From positions 62,001 through 126,000 of the forward strand of contig NZ_PYGA01000021.1 of the NCBI RefSeq assembly GCF_003014485.1: a DNA stretch of 64,000 nucleotides. The letters are read 5' to 3'. A program made the position numbers and the translations under genes. The stretch comes from Murinocardiopsis flavida. GTDB taxonomy: Bacteria > Actinomycetota > Actinomycetes > Streptosporangiales > Streptosporangiaceae. How positions within the stretch are numbered: position 1 is the stretch's first letter; the number at the start of each line of letters is the position of its first letter. The notes beneath the pieces are model-generated. The model searched no databases. It was not told the origin of the DNA and was given only the letters and a program-made list of their open reading frames with translations. Below are positions 49,930 to 58,290 of this stretch, piece by piece.

Positions 49930-50922
49930 TCAGGCATCGTGGAGCCGCACTTTGTCGCCGGGGACGGTCACCGCCGCGCCGCCGTCGCGGCCGATGGTGA
50001 GTTCCTCGGCCACGTATTCGGCGCCCCACGCCCAAGCGCTGCGCAGCGCCTCGGCCGCGGTTTCGAACCGGGTCGTGCGGGTGCCGCGGTCCTCCACGAC
50101 GAGGAACCGGCAACCGAGCACCCGGTCCCCGCGGCGGACTCCTGCCGTGCTGCTGGTGCCGCTGGTGCGTGCCTCGATCCGGCGGCCGTCGGGGTTCTGC
50201 ACGACGTACTCGAGTGCGATGGTGCCGCCGCCCATCGGGTCGTCGTGGAGTTTCCGCTGGGCCTCGGCGTGGCTCTCGCATCGCACCCGGGACGCTCGTT
50301 CCGGCTGGTACCACCAGCGGCGCCGCACGACCTCCGCGCCGACCTGGGTCCACGTCCGGTCTTTGATCATGTCGCGTCGTGAACGGACGCGCAGGTCGGC
50401 CGTCCCGCGGTGGGGATCGTGGGCGGTGACGGTGATCGCGTCGGTCACAAGGACGCGGTTGTCGCCGGGGCCGGCGGGCCGCAGCGGCACCCGGGCGGCG
50501 AGCCGGTCGGTGTCGCCGGTGGTGAAGTCGCCGAACACCACCAGCGCCGCGCCTTCGCCGTGGGCGGTGATGTGGCCGGCGATGGAGTCGAGGACGCTGT
50601 CGCGGTCGGCACCGTGGAGCGCTCCGAGGCGGGTGAGTGCGCAGGTGATGGGCGTGCCCCCGGTTGCGGGGCGCAGCCGCATCTCCCACCCGGCGGGGTG
50701 CCCGGCGGATCCGGCCCACTCGCGGACGGCGGGGGCGGCCAGACTGCCCGGGTCGTAGCTGAGGGTGGTACTGGGCGCGGTGCCGTGCCCGTGGCTCCAC
50801 CACCGGTAGCGGGGGTCGCGGACCGGGTCGGTGTCGAGGGCGGCGGTGATGTCCGGTGCCGGGTCGATGTCGGAATGGGGGTCGACGGCGACGCGCAGGT
50901 CCAGGGTACGGATCATCGTCAT
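49930..50922 (-). CDS. Protein of unknown function
   Basis: 330 residues from ATG 50922; a second ATG two codons on has better spacing from AGGAGG (nine bases against three), so either may be used. No signal peptide or membrane segment. Visible features are a Trp-rich stretch (RYRWWSHGHG), a middle domain with LVVFGDFTTGDTDRLAARV and RRRWWYQPERASRVRC, and a mixed-charge C-terminal domain. I recognise no family. It is divergent from the small membrane protein gene over a 361-base gap. Confidence 0.7.
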   Translation of the reverse strand: MTMIRTLDLRVAVDPHSDIDPAPDITAALDTDPVRDPRYRWWSHGHGTAPSTTLSYDPGSLAAPAVREWAGSAGHPAGWEMRLRPATGGTPITCALTRLGALHGADRDSVLDSIAGHITAHGEGAALVVFGDFTTGDTDRLAARVPLRPAGPGDNRVLVTDAITVTAHDPHRGTADLRVRSRRDMIKDRTWTQVGAEVVRRRWWYQPERASRVRCESHAEAQRKLHDDPMGGGTIALEYVVQNPDGRRIEARTSGTSSTAGVRRGDRVLGCRFLVVEDRGTRTTRFETAAEALRSAWAWGAEYVAEELTIGRDGGAAVTVPGDKVRLHDA

Positions 50923-51283
50923 ACGCCTCCTGTGGTGATGCGGCCGCGGTCGGCAGCGGTCTGCGGGGAGGCGGCATGCGGGTGATGGTGGTCGGCGTGC
51001 CGCCGGGCGCCTCCAGGCCCCGCGATCCACGATATTGGGGCGCCGCACTCCGCCATCCGGTCCGCCGGTGCGGCGATCCGATGGCCGCCTCTTCTCGCCA
51101 TCCTCATGCACGACCCACGATCCGAGGCGGCGTCGCGGACCCGGGAGGCGTCGCCGGACGTGTTGTGGACAGGGGGCGATGTCGGCGAAGATCAGGTCCT
51201 GCCGCGGTCTCCCCGGCCGGGCGACGGTCCCGCCCGGCCCGTGCCGGCCGGATCCGCCTCCGCCCCGTTGGAGGGACCATCTC
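50923..51283. other. Divergent intergenic region
   Basis: 361 bases between two divergent genes of unknown function. Apart from the two ribosome-binding sites at its ends (AGGAGG on the minus strand, GGAGGG on the plus) I see no clear promoter, hairpin or repeat. Confidence 0.5.
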
Positions 51284-51985
51284 ATGCGCCTCCCCCCGCC
51301 TTTCGGACGCGCACGGTCGATACGCCTGCGCTGCGTCCCGCCCCGCAGGGTGAGCGACCTGGAGTTCCGCTTCTGGACCCTCGTGGGGGTCGGGGTCTTC
51401 TGCGTCCTCTTCGCCATGCCTCTGTTCACCCTTGTCGTGCCGGACCATCTCGACGAGGGGCACGGACTGGCCGCGGCGCTGTGGCAGCCGGGCACCCGGA
51501 ACCTGACGATCGCCCTGTCGGTGTGCGTGCTGCTGTTCGCGACGCTCAGCGCCGTGTACACCTTCGGGATCCCGCGGACCCTCATCCGCCGCGCGGTCGC
51601 GGTCGACGACGCCGGGCTCACGGTGGTCGAGCGCCCCGTGTGGTGGTTCGGCGGCACGGCCACCCGCATCGGCTGGGCGGACGTGCGGGCGGTCGACGCG
51701 GGCGCAGCCCTGTTCCGGGCGACGCCCGGTGCCGCACACGGCGCGGGCGCCGCGGTCGACGTCCACCTGCACCGGCCAGTGCCCGGCCTGCCGCTCTTCG
51801 CCGCCTGCGGCTACGTGCGGGGCGGCACGTCCGAAGGAGCCGATCCCGGCGGATACCGGGTGCGCTTCGGCGGCCCGGGCCGGCAGATGCGGCGCGACCT
51901 GCGCCGCCTGGCCGACGCGCTGCACAGGGCGCGTCCCGACCTCTGGCGCGGTCCCGCCCCTTCAGACGACGCAGCGGCGGCCTGA
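51284..51985 (+). CDS. Membrane protein with two N-terminal segments
   Basis: 233 residues from ATG 51284, preceded by GGAGGGA. Two hydrophobic segments (WTLVGVGVFCVLFAMPLF and NLTIALSVCVLLFATLSAVY) are followed by a soluble domain rich in beta-type sequence (VDDAGLTVVERPVWWFGG, WADVRAVDAG), which suggests a PH-like cytoplasmic domain. The function is unknown. Confidence 0.72.
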   Translation: MRLPPPFGRARSIRLRCVPPRRVSDLEFRFWTLVGVGVFCVLFAMPLFTLVVPDHLDEGHGLAAALWQPGTRNLTIALSVCVLLFATLSAVYTFGIPRTLIRRAVAVDDAGLTVVERPVWWFGGTATRIGWADVRAVDAGAALFRATPGAAHGAGAAVDVHLHRPVPGLPLFAACGYVRGGTSEGADPGGYRVRFGGPGRQMRRDLRRLADALHRARPDLWRGPAPSDDAAAA

Positions 51986-52036
51986 GCAGAGCGGCCGCCC
52001 GCCCACAGGCCCGGCCGCCCCGCGGCACGGCCGGGC

Positions 52037-53167
52037 TCAGTCCGGCGCCACACCCGTGAAGAACCCGCGGATATCGTGCACCAGCAGGTCCGGCGCGTCC
52101 TGGGCGGCGTAGTGCCCGCCGCGGTCGTACTCGTTCCAGGACGCGATGTCGTGGTGGTGTTCGGAGAAGACCCGGATCGACGGCAGGTCGCCCGGGAACT
52201 GCGCGACCCCGAGCGGGACGGTGCTGGGGCCGGTGGCGGGCTCCTCCCGCGCGTGCTCGGCGTAGATCCGGATGGCCGAGCCGGCGGTGCCGGTGAGCCA
52301 GTGGATCGTGACATGGGTGAGGATGGCGTCGTTGTCCAGGCCGTGCTCGTGCATGGCCTGCGCGTTCCACCCCAGCAGCCCGACGGGTGAGTCGGCCAGC
52401 GCATGCGCGAGGGTCTGCGGCTGCTGGGCCTGCACGACCCCGTAGGCGGCTTCGTTGTCGACGTAGTTCTGGAAGGCGTCCCACGCCGCCTTGTCCTTCG
52501 GCCCCAGCTCCGCCACCCATTTCGGGTCGTCGTCCGGCGGCGGGTCCCAGGTCTGGGTCACATGCGCACCGACCACGCGTTCCGGGGCCTCCCTGCCGAG
52601 TTCGACCGCGATCCCCGAGCCCCAGTCGTTGCCGGCCGCGCCGTACCGGTCGTAGCCGAGGCGTCGCATCAGCACCGCCCACGCCTTGGCGATCCGCCGA
52701 GGGCCCCAGCCGGTGTCGGTCGTCGGACCGGAGAAGCCGGAGCCGGGCAGCGATGGCACCACGAGATCGAAGGCGATCGACGGGTCGAGTCCATGCCGGC
52801 GCGGGTCGCTGAGCGGGCCGGCCACGTCCAGGTACTCCGTGACGGAGCCGGGCCAGCCGTGGCTGAGCACCAACGGCAGCGCGTGCGGCTCCGGCGAGCG
52901 GACGCGCAGGAAGTGGACGTTCGTGCCGTCGATGGTCGTCGTGTACTGCGGGTGCGCGTTGAGCCGGTTCTCCCAGTGGCGCCAGTCATAGTGGTGGCGC
53001 CAGTGCTCGACCAGTTCACGCACCCTGGCGACCGGTACGCCGTAGCCCGTGTCGCCGCCGCGCGGCTCCGGGGCCCAGCGGATCCGATCGAGCCGGTGCC
53101 GCAGGTCGGCCAGGTCCTCCTCGGGAATCGCGATCCGGAACGGGTGGATTTCCGCATGAGTGGTCAT
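52037..53167 (-). CDS. Epoxide hydrolase (EHN-type alpha/beta hydrolase)
   Basis: 376 residues. The N-terminal EHN domain (FRIAIPEEDLADLRHRLDRI, WRHHYDWRHWE) precedes the catalytic fold: HGWPGS oxyanion motif, nucleophile Asp in GNDWGS, lid region, and the C-terminal His in GGHYAAQDAP. It opens epoxides to diols and may detoxify xenobiotics. It starts nine bases after the sigma-factor stop, so it is the third gene of the DGPF-sigma-hydrolase operon. Confidence 0.9.
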   Translation of the reverse strand: MTTHAEIHPFRIAIPEEDLADLRHRLDRIRWAPEPRGGDTGYGVPVARVRELVEHWRHHYDWRHWENRLNAHPQYTTTIDGTNVHFLRVRSPEPHALPLVLSHGWPGSVTEYLDVAGPLSDPRRHGLDPSIAFDLVVPSLPGSGFSGPTTDTGWGPRRIAKAWAVLMRRLGYDRYGAAGNDWGSGIAVELGREAPERVVGAHVTQTWDPPPDDDPKWVAELGPKDKAAWDAFQNYVDNEAAYGVVQAQQPQTLAHALADSPVGLLGWNAQAMHEHGLDNDAILTHVTIHWLTGTAGSAIRIYAEHAREEPATGPSTVPLGVAQFPGDLPSIRVFSEHHHDIASWNEYDRGGHYAAQDAPDLLVHDIRGFFTGVAPD

Positions 53168-53176
53168 TTCACGTCC

Positions 53177-54424
53177 TCACGTCGGTGGGTGTTCTCCGAG
53201 GCGTTGCGCGCGGTTGGTCAGGTAGCGCACGTGGTGGAGGTTGGTGGCGAGTTCGGCGGCCCGGGTGTAGGCGGCCTTCGCAGCGCCGTGTTCTCCTGCC
53301 ATCTCCAGGAGGTGGGCGCGGGCCGCGTGCGGCCGGCGGTCCTGGGCGAGGCGCGGGTCGTCCAGGGCGTCGAGCAGCGCCAGACCCGCGGCGGGCCCTT
53401 CGGCCATCGCCACGGCGACGGCGTGGTTCAACCGGACGACGGGACTCGGGGAGACCTGCATCAGGAGGCGGTAGAGGGCGACGATCTGCGGCCAGTCGGT
53501 GGCCTCGGGGCTCGGCGCCTCGTCGTGGATCGCGGCGATGGCGGCCTGCAACTGGTACGGGCCGACCGGACCGCGGGGCAGCGCCCGGGTGAGCAGTTCC
53601 ACGCCGCGCCGGATCGATTCGGCCTTCCACAGCGTCCGGTCCTGCTCGCGCAGCGGGACCAGTTCGCCGTGCCCGGTGATCCGGGCCGGGGTGCGTGCGT
53701 CGGTGAGCAGCATCAAGGCCAGCAGCCCGGTCGCCTCACTGTCGTCCGGCAGGAGCGCGGCGGTGATCTCGGCCAGCCGGATCGCCTCCGCGGCCATGGC
53801 GGTCCGATGCAGGTCCGGTCCTGTCGTCGCGGCGTAGCCCTCGGTGAAGATCAGGTACAGCACGTGCAGGACCGCGTCGAGTCGTCGCGGGCGTTCGGCT
53901 TCGGGCGGCATCCGGAACGGCACCCCGCTGTCCTGGACCGTGCGCTTGGCCCGCGAGATCCGCCGGGTCATGGCGGACTCCGAGGTGAGGAAGGCCCTGG
54001 CGATCTCGGCGGTGGTCAGCCCGCCCACGGCGCGCAGCATCAGCGCGATCTGCGACGGCGGTGACAGGGACGGGTGGCAGCACAGGGTGAGCAGGATCAG
54101 GGTGTCGTCCCCATCGTCCTTCGCCGCGTCGGCGGGCGCGTTGACCCAGTCCTCCGGCAGCCTTCGGCCGGCGGCCGCGGCCTCGCGCCGCCGCCGGGCC
54201 TGCTCGGTGCGCAGCAGATCGGTCAGCTTGCGCGAGGCGACCCGGAGCAGCCAGGCGTACGGCCGCTCCGGGACACCGTTGTCGCGCCAGCGCTGCGCGG
54301 CGACCAGAAGCGCCTCCTGGACGGCGTCCTCGCTGGAGTCGAAACGGCCGTAGCGCCGCACGAGTGCGCCCAGGACCTGCGGGGCGAGGCGCCGCAGCAC
54401 CTCCTCGGCGGATTCGTCGCCCAT
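53177..54424 (-). CDS. ECF42-type sigma factor with C-terminal extension
   Basis: 415 residues. Sigma2-like (YGRFDSSEDAVQEALLVA, RPYAWLLRVASRKLTDLLR) and sigma4-like (LTTAEIARAFLTSESAMTRR) regions are followed by a 230-residue helical TPR-like extension with ATGLLALMLLTDAR. That extension and the neighbouring DGPF gene define the ECF42 group, which has no anti-sigma factor and is thought to be controlled through the C-terminal domain. It probably drives its own operon. The start ATG 54424 lies eight bases after the DGPF stop. Confidence 0.88.
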   Translation of the reverse strand: MGDESAEEVLRRLAPQVLGALVRRYGRFDSSEDAVQEALLVAAQRWRDNGVPERPYAWLLRVASRKLTDLLRTEQARRRREAAAAGRRLPEDWVNAPADAAKDDGDDTLILLTLCCHPSLSPPSQIALMLRAVGGLTTAEIARAFLTSESAMTRRISRAKRTVQDSGVPFRMPPEAERPRRLDAVLHVLYLIFTEGYAATTGPDLHRTAMAAEAIRLAEITAALLPDDSEATGLLALMLLTDARTPARITGHGELVPLREQDRTLWKAESIRRGVELLTRALPRGPVGPYQLQAAIAAIHDEAPSPEATDWPQIVALYRLLMQVSPSPVVRLNHAVAVAMAEGPAAGLALLDALDDPRLAQDRRPHAARAHLLEMAGEHGAAKAAYTRAAELATNLHHVRYLTNRAQRLGEHPPT

Positions 54425-54432
54425 GGTGCCGG

Positions 54433-54837
54433 TCAGATGTCGTCGGTGTCGTTCTCCGACCCCATGACCGGACGGATCACCACTCCGGCGTCGGCCGGCG
54501 GCCCCGGGGCCTGAATCAGCCGGGCGGCGATCTCGGTGGCGCGGTCGAAACTGACGCAGTCGACGATCCAGTAGCCGGCGGCGACCTCCTCGGTCTCGGC
54601 GAACGGGCCGTCGGTGACGACCTGCACGCCGTCGCGCAGGTGCACCCGGCGGGCCAGTACCGGCGCGGCCAGGCCCTGCGCATCGACCAGTTCCCCCGAG
54701 GCGGCCAGATCACCGGTGAAACCGCTCAGGAACGCGTCGATCTCGGCCGGTTCCTCGGCGGAGGCGCCCGCTCCGTCCTTTCCGGCGAGCGAGTCGTAGT
54801 CCTGCTGCGAGCCGTAGGCCAGGATCATGTACTTCAT
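54433..54837 (-). CDS. DGPF (YCII-type) protein
   Basis: 134 residues with the conserved MKYMILAYGS start and the core VVTDGPFAETEEVAAGYWIV, whose DGPF gives the family its name. These small ferredoxin-like proteins accompany ECF42 sigma factors and may sense a small molecule or peroxide. It is the first gene of the operon; 172 bases separate it from the P450 gene and presumably hold the promoter. Confidence 0.9.
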   Translation of the reverse strand: MKYMILAYGSQQDYDSLAGKDGAGASAEEPAEIDAFLSGFTGDLAASGELVDAQGLAAPVLARRVHLRDGVQVVTDGPFAETEEVAAGYWIVDCVSFDRATEIAARLIQAPGPPADAGVVIRPVMGSENDTDDI

Positions 54838-55009
54838 CAGGGTTCCCCTCTTTCGCCGGACGCCCCGGTGGCACCCTTCACAATGAGAACGGGGCCGGGC
54901 ACCGGATCCGGACACCCACCCATCGGCGGGTCCGGGAATTCCTCTGTGATCCCGGACACCCGTGGTGACACGGGCCTGCCGGGGCGGCGCAGGTTCGCCG
55001 CTGTGGCGG

Positions 55010-56197
55010 TCACCAGCGGACCGGGAGCGCGACGAGGCCACCGGTGAGGGTGTCGGCGCGGGTGTGGAGTTCGTCGAGGGCCGCGGCCAATTCCATGCTG
55101 GGGAACCGGGCGGGCAGGCGGGAGAGTACGGCGCTGAGTTCGATGCGGGCGAGCGGGGCGCCGATGCAGTACCGGGCGCCGTGGCCGAAACTCAGGTGGG
55201 CGGCGGCGCGGCGTTCGGTGTCGAAGCGGTCGGGGTCGTCGAAGACGCCGGGGTCGTGGTTGGCGGCGCCGGTGTCGCACATCACCAGCTCCCCGGCGGC
55301 GATGGTCACGCCGGCCAGGTCGATGTCGGTGCGGGCGTAGCGGGGGATGCCCCCGGTGTTCTTACCGGGGGCCCGCAGGACCTCCTCGACCGCGGCGTCG
55401 GCGGCCTGCGGGTACTCGGCGAGGCGGCGCCACTGGTCGGGGTGGGTGAGCAGCAGAAGGGCGCCCATGCCGATCTGCACGACGGTCGTCTCGTGCCCGG
55501 CGAACAGCAGCGCCATGGACAGCATCGCGGCCTCGTCGTCGCCGATCCCGTCCGTGGCGGCGAGCGCGGAGATGACGTCCTCGCCGGGGCTGCGGCGCTT
55601 GTCGGCCACCAGGCGCGTGCCGTAGTCGAACAGGTCGGCCAGCCCCTGTTCGGAGCGGGCCTGGTCGGTGACGTCGGCGGCCGCCGCGGTCCAGGCCCGG
55701 AACTCCTCGCGGTCGCCGTAGGGCACGCCGAGGAGTTCGCAGATCACCAGGATCGGCAGCGGGACCGCCAGTGCGGCGTTCAGGTCGCCCGGTGACCCGT
55801 GCCGGGCCAGGTCGTCCAGGAGGCCGGCGGTGAGTTCCTCGACGCGGGGGCGCAGTGCGCGCATGCGCTTGGGGGTGAAGTGCGGTCGCAGCAGGGAGCG
55901 CATCCGGGCGTGCTCGGCGTGCTCCGTGGCGAAGTCCCCCTGGGGCCCGCCGAACAGGGCGGAGGCGCCGGAGCGGGCCGCGTTGGCGGGGTCGGGGTGG
56001 GACCGGCCCAGGCGCGGGTCGTCCAGCAGGGCGCGCACCTCGGGGTACCCGGTGACCAGCCAGGCGGCATCGCCGGTTCGGGTGCGCACGCGGTGGACGG
56101 GCCCCGCGTCCTGCAAGGCGCGCAGCTCCCACGGGGGCTGCGCGGGATGGTCCTGGGCAAAGGGCAGGCGAGCGGTCACGGCGGCCTCCGAGGTCAA
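55010..56197 (-). CDS. Cytochrome P450
   Basis: 395 residues, soluble bacterial type. The I-helix oxygen-binding motif LFAGHETT, the K-helix ExxR in EEVLR and the haem loop FGHGARYCIG (Cys about 344) are all present. It needs ferredoxin partners, none of which is adjacent. The substrate is unknown. It is divergent from a TetR regulator over a shared inverted repeat, so it is very probably the regulator's target. Confidence 0.93.
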   Translation of the reverse strand: MTSEAAVTARLPFAQDHPAQPPWELRALQDAGPVHRVRTRTGDAAWLVTGYPEVRALLDDPRLGRSHPDPANAARSGASALFGGPQGDFATEHAEHARMRSLLRPHFTPKRMRALRPRVEELTAGLLDDLARHGSPGDLNAALAVPLPILVICELLGVPYGDREEFRAWTAAAADVTDQARSEQGLADLFDYGTRLVADKRRSPGEDVISALAATDGIGDDEAAMLSMALLFAGHETTVVQIGMGALLLLTHPDQWRRLAEYPQAADAAVEEVLRAPGKNTGGIPRYARTDIDLAGVTIAAGELVMCDTGAANHDPGVFDDPDRFDTERRAAAHLSFGHGARYCIGAPLARIELSAVLSRLPARFPSMELAAALDELHTRADTLTGGLVALPVRW

Positions 56198-56250
56198 CTT
56201 GTTTATCCTTGAGTAGACAAAACTAGATGTACACTCTCAAGGAAACAAGT
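56198..56250. promoter_or_regulatory. Inverted-repeat operator between P450 and TetR genes
   Basis: ACTTGTTT-at-CCTTGAG (56198-56214) and CTCAAGGAAACAAGT (56236-56250) are reverse complements apart from two inserted bases. The 21 bases between contain TAGACA and TACACT, possible -10 elements for the two directions. Size and position fit a TetR-type operator controlling both genes. The right arm overlaps an upstream ATG at 56227, which argues for translation from ATG 56260. Confidence 0.7.
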
Positions 56251-56259
56251 GGGGTGTGG

Positions 56260-56856
56260 ATGGCTCATGACGAATCGGGGACCGAACCGGCCGGGCCCGT
56301 GCGCCGGATGGCACGTGCCCAACGGCGCGAGCAGATCCTGGCCGCCGCCACCCGGGCCTTCGCCAGCAGCGGCTACAGCGGAACGAGCCTGGACGACATC
56401 GCGGGCGAAGCAGCGATCAGCCGGGTGATCCTGTATCGCCACTTCGACTCCAAGGCCGCGATGTACCGGGCCGTGCTGGATCGGGCGTGCGTGCGGCTGA
56501 CCGAGCGGGTGGGCGACGACGACTTCACCGCGCAGAGCATCCCCGCGCTGCTGCACGCGGCCTCCGCGGACCCTGACGGGTTCCGGCTGCTGTTCCGCTA
56601 CGCCGCCAGGGAGCCGGAGTTCCGCGACCTGACCGACGGCCTCACCGCAGCATCGGCCGAGATCGCCTACCGCAATCTCACCCGGCTCATCGCCGACGAG
56701 GCGTGGGCGCGGTGGGCCACCCAGGTCGTGCTGAACGTGGCGACCGAGGGGGTCATCGCGTGGCTGGACGCCGGCCGGCCCGATCCCGAGCAGGCCGCGC
56801 GACGCATCGGTGCCGCGATCGACGGCGTCATCGACGCGGCCCGGCGAGCGCTCTGA
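56260..56856 (+). CDS. TetR-family repressor
   Basis: 198 residues from ATG 56260 (209 from ATG 56227, which lies within the operator). The N-terminal domain reads RREQILAAATRAFASSGYSG then TSLDDIAGEAAISRVILYRH, a standard TetR helix-turn-helix. The C-terminal half is the ligand-binding helical domain. It probably represses itself and the divergent P450. Confidence 0.9.
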   Translation: MAHDESGTEPAGPVRRMARAQRREQILAAATRAFASSGYSGTSLDDIAGEAAISRVILYRHFDSKAAMYRAVLDRACVRLTERVGDDDFTAQSIPALLHAASADPDGFRLLFRYAAREPEFRDLTDGLTAASAEIAYRNLTRLIADEAWARWATQVVLNVATEGVIAWLDAGRPDPEQAARRIGAAIDGVIDAARRAL

Positions 56857-56904
56857 ACAGACGCGGTACCCGGCGACCGATGCGCCGGATCCCCGTCAGG
56901 TGTC

Positions 56905-56922
56905 CGTTGCCGACCGGCAACG
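56905..56922. terminator. Short hairpin between convergent genes
   Basis: CGTTGCCG-AC-CGGCAACG, an 8 bp perfect stem with a two-base loop, between the TetR gene and the amidohydrolase stop. It is weak but suitably placed. Confidence 0.4.
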
Positions 56923-57021
56923 ATCCTCAGGCGGCACCGATCACGCGTTCCTCTACTGCGGTTCCTTCAGCCACTCCGCGACGAGCATTGCGTCGGCACC
57001 GGGAATCACGGTGAAAAGCAT

Positions 57022-58290
57022 TCACTCCGCCCGCCGGTCGTCGCTGCGCGTCCGCTCGTCCCACACGACCGCGCCGGCCTTCACCACCACTCTCGGGCGC
57101 GACCGGTCCCACAGCACGCTCACGTCCCGCAACGGGTCCGCGCGCAGTGCCACCAGGTCCGCCGGGCTGCCCACAGCCAGGTGGCCGCGCCCCGGGTCCC
57201 TGATCAAGGAGGCGTTGACCACGGTCATCGCCCGCAGGAGCTCAAGCGGTTCGAGCACCTGGGCCTGCAACTCGATCCCGCTCAACTGCTCGTCCTCCAG
57301 GTCCCCCATGAGATCCGTCCCGAATCCCACGCGCACGCCGGCCTCCCGTGCCAGCCGGATCGCGTCCCGGCCGGCCGAGAGCACCTCGGCGTTCTTCGCA
57401 CGCCCCACGGATGAAAGCCCTGCCGCCTCGCCCCGGCGATGCATCGCGTCGTACGCGGCCAGCGTCGGCACGAGGTACGCCCCGTGCGACGCCATCACCC
57501 GCGCCGCCTCCGCATCGATGAGGTTCCCGTGCTCCACCGAGCGCACACCGTTGGTCACCGCGTGCACCACGGCCTCCGCGGAGTACGCGTGCGCGGCCAC
57601 ATAGCTGCCGCGCCTGCCCGCCTCCTCGCACACCACCGCGATCTCTTCGGCCGAATACTGCGGCACCGCCAGCGGATCCGTCGGCGAGATCACCCCGCCC
57701 GAGGCCATGATCTTGATGACGTGCGATCCCGTGCGCAACCGCTCCCGCACCGCTCGCCGCAGATCGTCGACGCCGTCGACCACCTCGTGCGTGTGATCGC
57801 AGCCGGCGTGGAGATCGTGCTCGGCGGGCCGCACGTCCCCGTGCCCACCCGTCTGGCTGAGCACCCTCCCACTGAAGAGGTAGTTGGGCGCGCTCACCAT
57901 TCCGCGGTCGATCGCCTCCCGCAATCCGATGTCCCCGCCGGCCACATCGCGCACCGTCGTGAACCCGCGCCGCAGCGCGGCGGTGAGCCGGTTCACTCCG
58001 TTGATCACCACGAAGCTCTTGGTGCGCGTGGCCATCATGATCCCGCCCATTCCGGCGGCGTACGCGTGGAAATGCGCGTCGATCAGCCCGGGGATCACCG
58101 TCGCGCCGCCGAGGTCCAGGACGGAACCGGCGCCGCCCCCGGCCGCGCCCACGTCGCCGACCTCCGCGATCGCACCGTTCTCGATGCGCATGTCGCCCTC
58201 TGTCGCCGTGCCGGTCTCGGGGTCAAGGAAGCGGCCGTTGCGGAGCACGGCCGGCTCCGCACCTCCCACGCGCGGTCCGCGTGCCGTCAT
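57022..58290 (-). CDS. Amidohydrolase (imidazolonepropionase/prolidase-like)
   Basis: 422 residues. GLIDAHFHAYAAG gives the paired metal His; the carbamylated-Lys position is in HVIKIMASGG, further ligands in AAHAYSAEAV and RSVEHGNLID, and the catalytic Asp in GFGTDLMGD. The protein is intact and starts with an ATGA overlap with the hydantoinase B stop. It probably hydrolyses the ring-opened or N-acyl product of the hydantoinase reaction, as the last enzyme of the operon. Confidence 0.88.
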   Translation of the reverse strand: MTARGPRVGGAEPAVLRNGRFLDPETGTATEGDMRIENGAIAEVGDVGAAGGGAGSVLDLGGATVIPGLIDAHFHAYAAGMGGIMMATRTKSFVVINGVNRLTAALRRGFTTVRDVAGGDIGLREAIDRGMVSAPNYLFSGRVLSQTGGHGDVRPAEHDLHAGCDHTHEVVDGVDDLRRAVRERLRTGSHVIKIMASGGVISPTDPLAVPQYSAEEIAVVCEEAGRRGSYVAAHAYSAEAVVHAVTNGVRSVEHGNLIDAEAARVMASHGAYLVPTLAAYDAMHRRGEAAGLSSVGRAKNAEVLSAGRDAIRLAREAGVRVGFGTDLMGDLEDEQLSGIELQAQVLEPLELLRAMTVVNASLIRDPGRGHLAVGSPADLVALRADPLRDVSVLWDRSRPRVVVKAGAVVWDERTRSDDRRAE

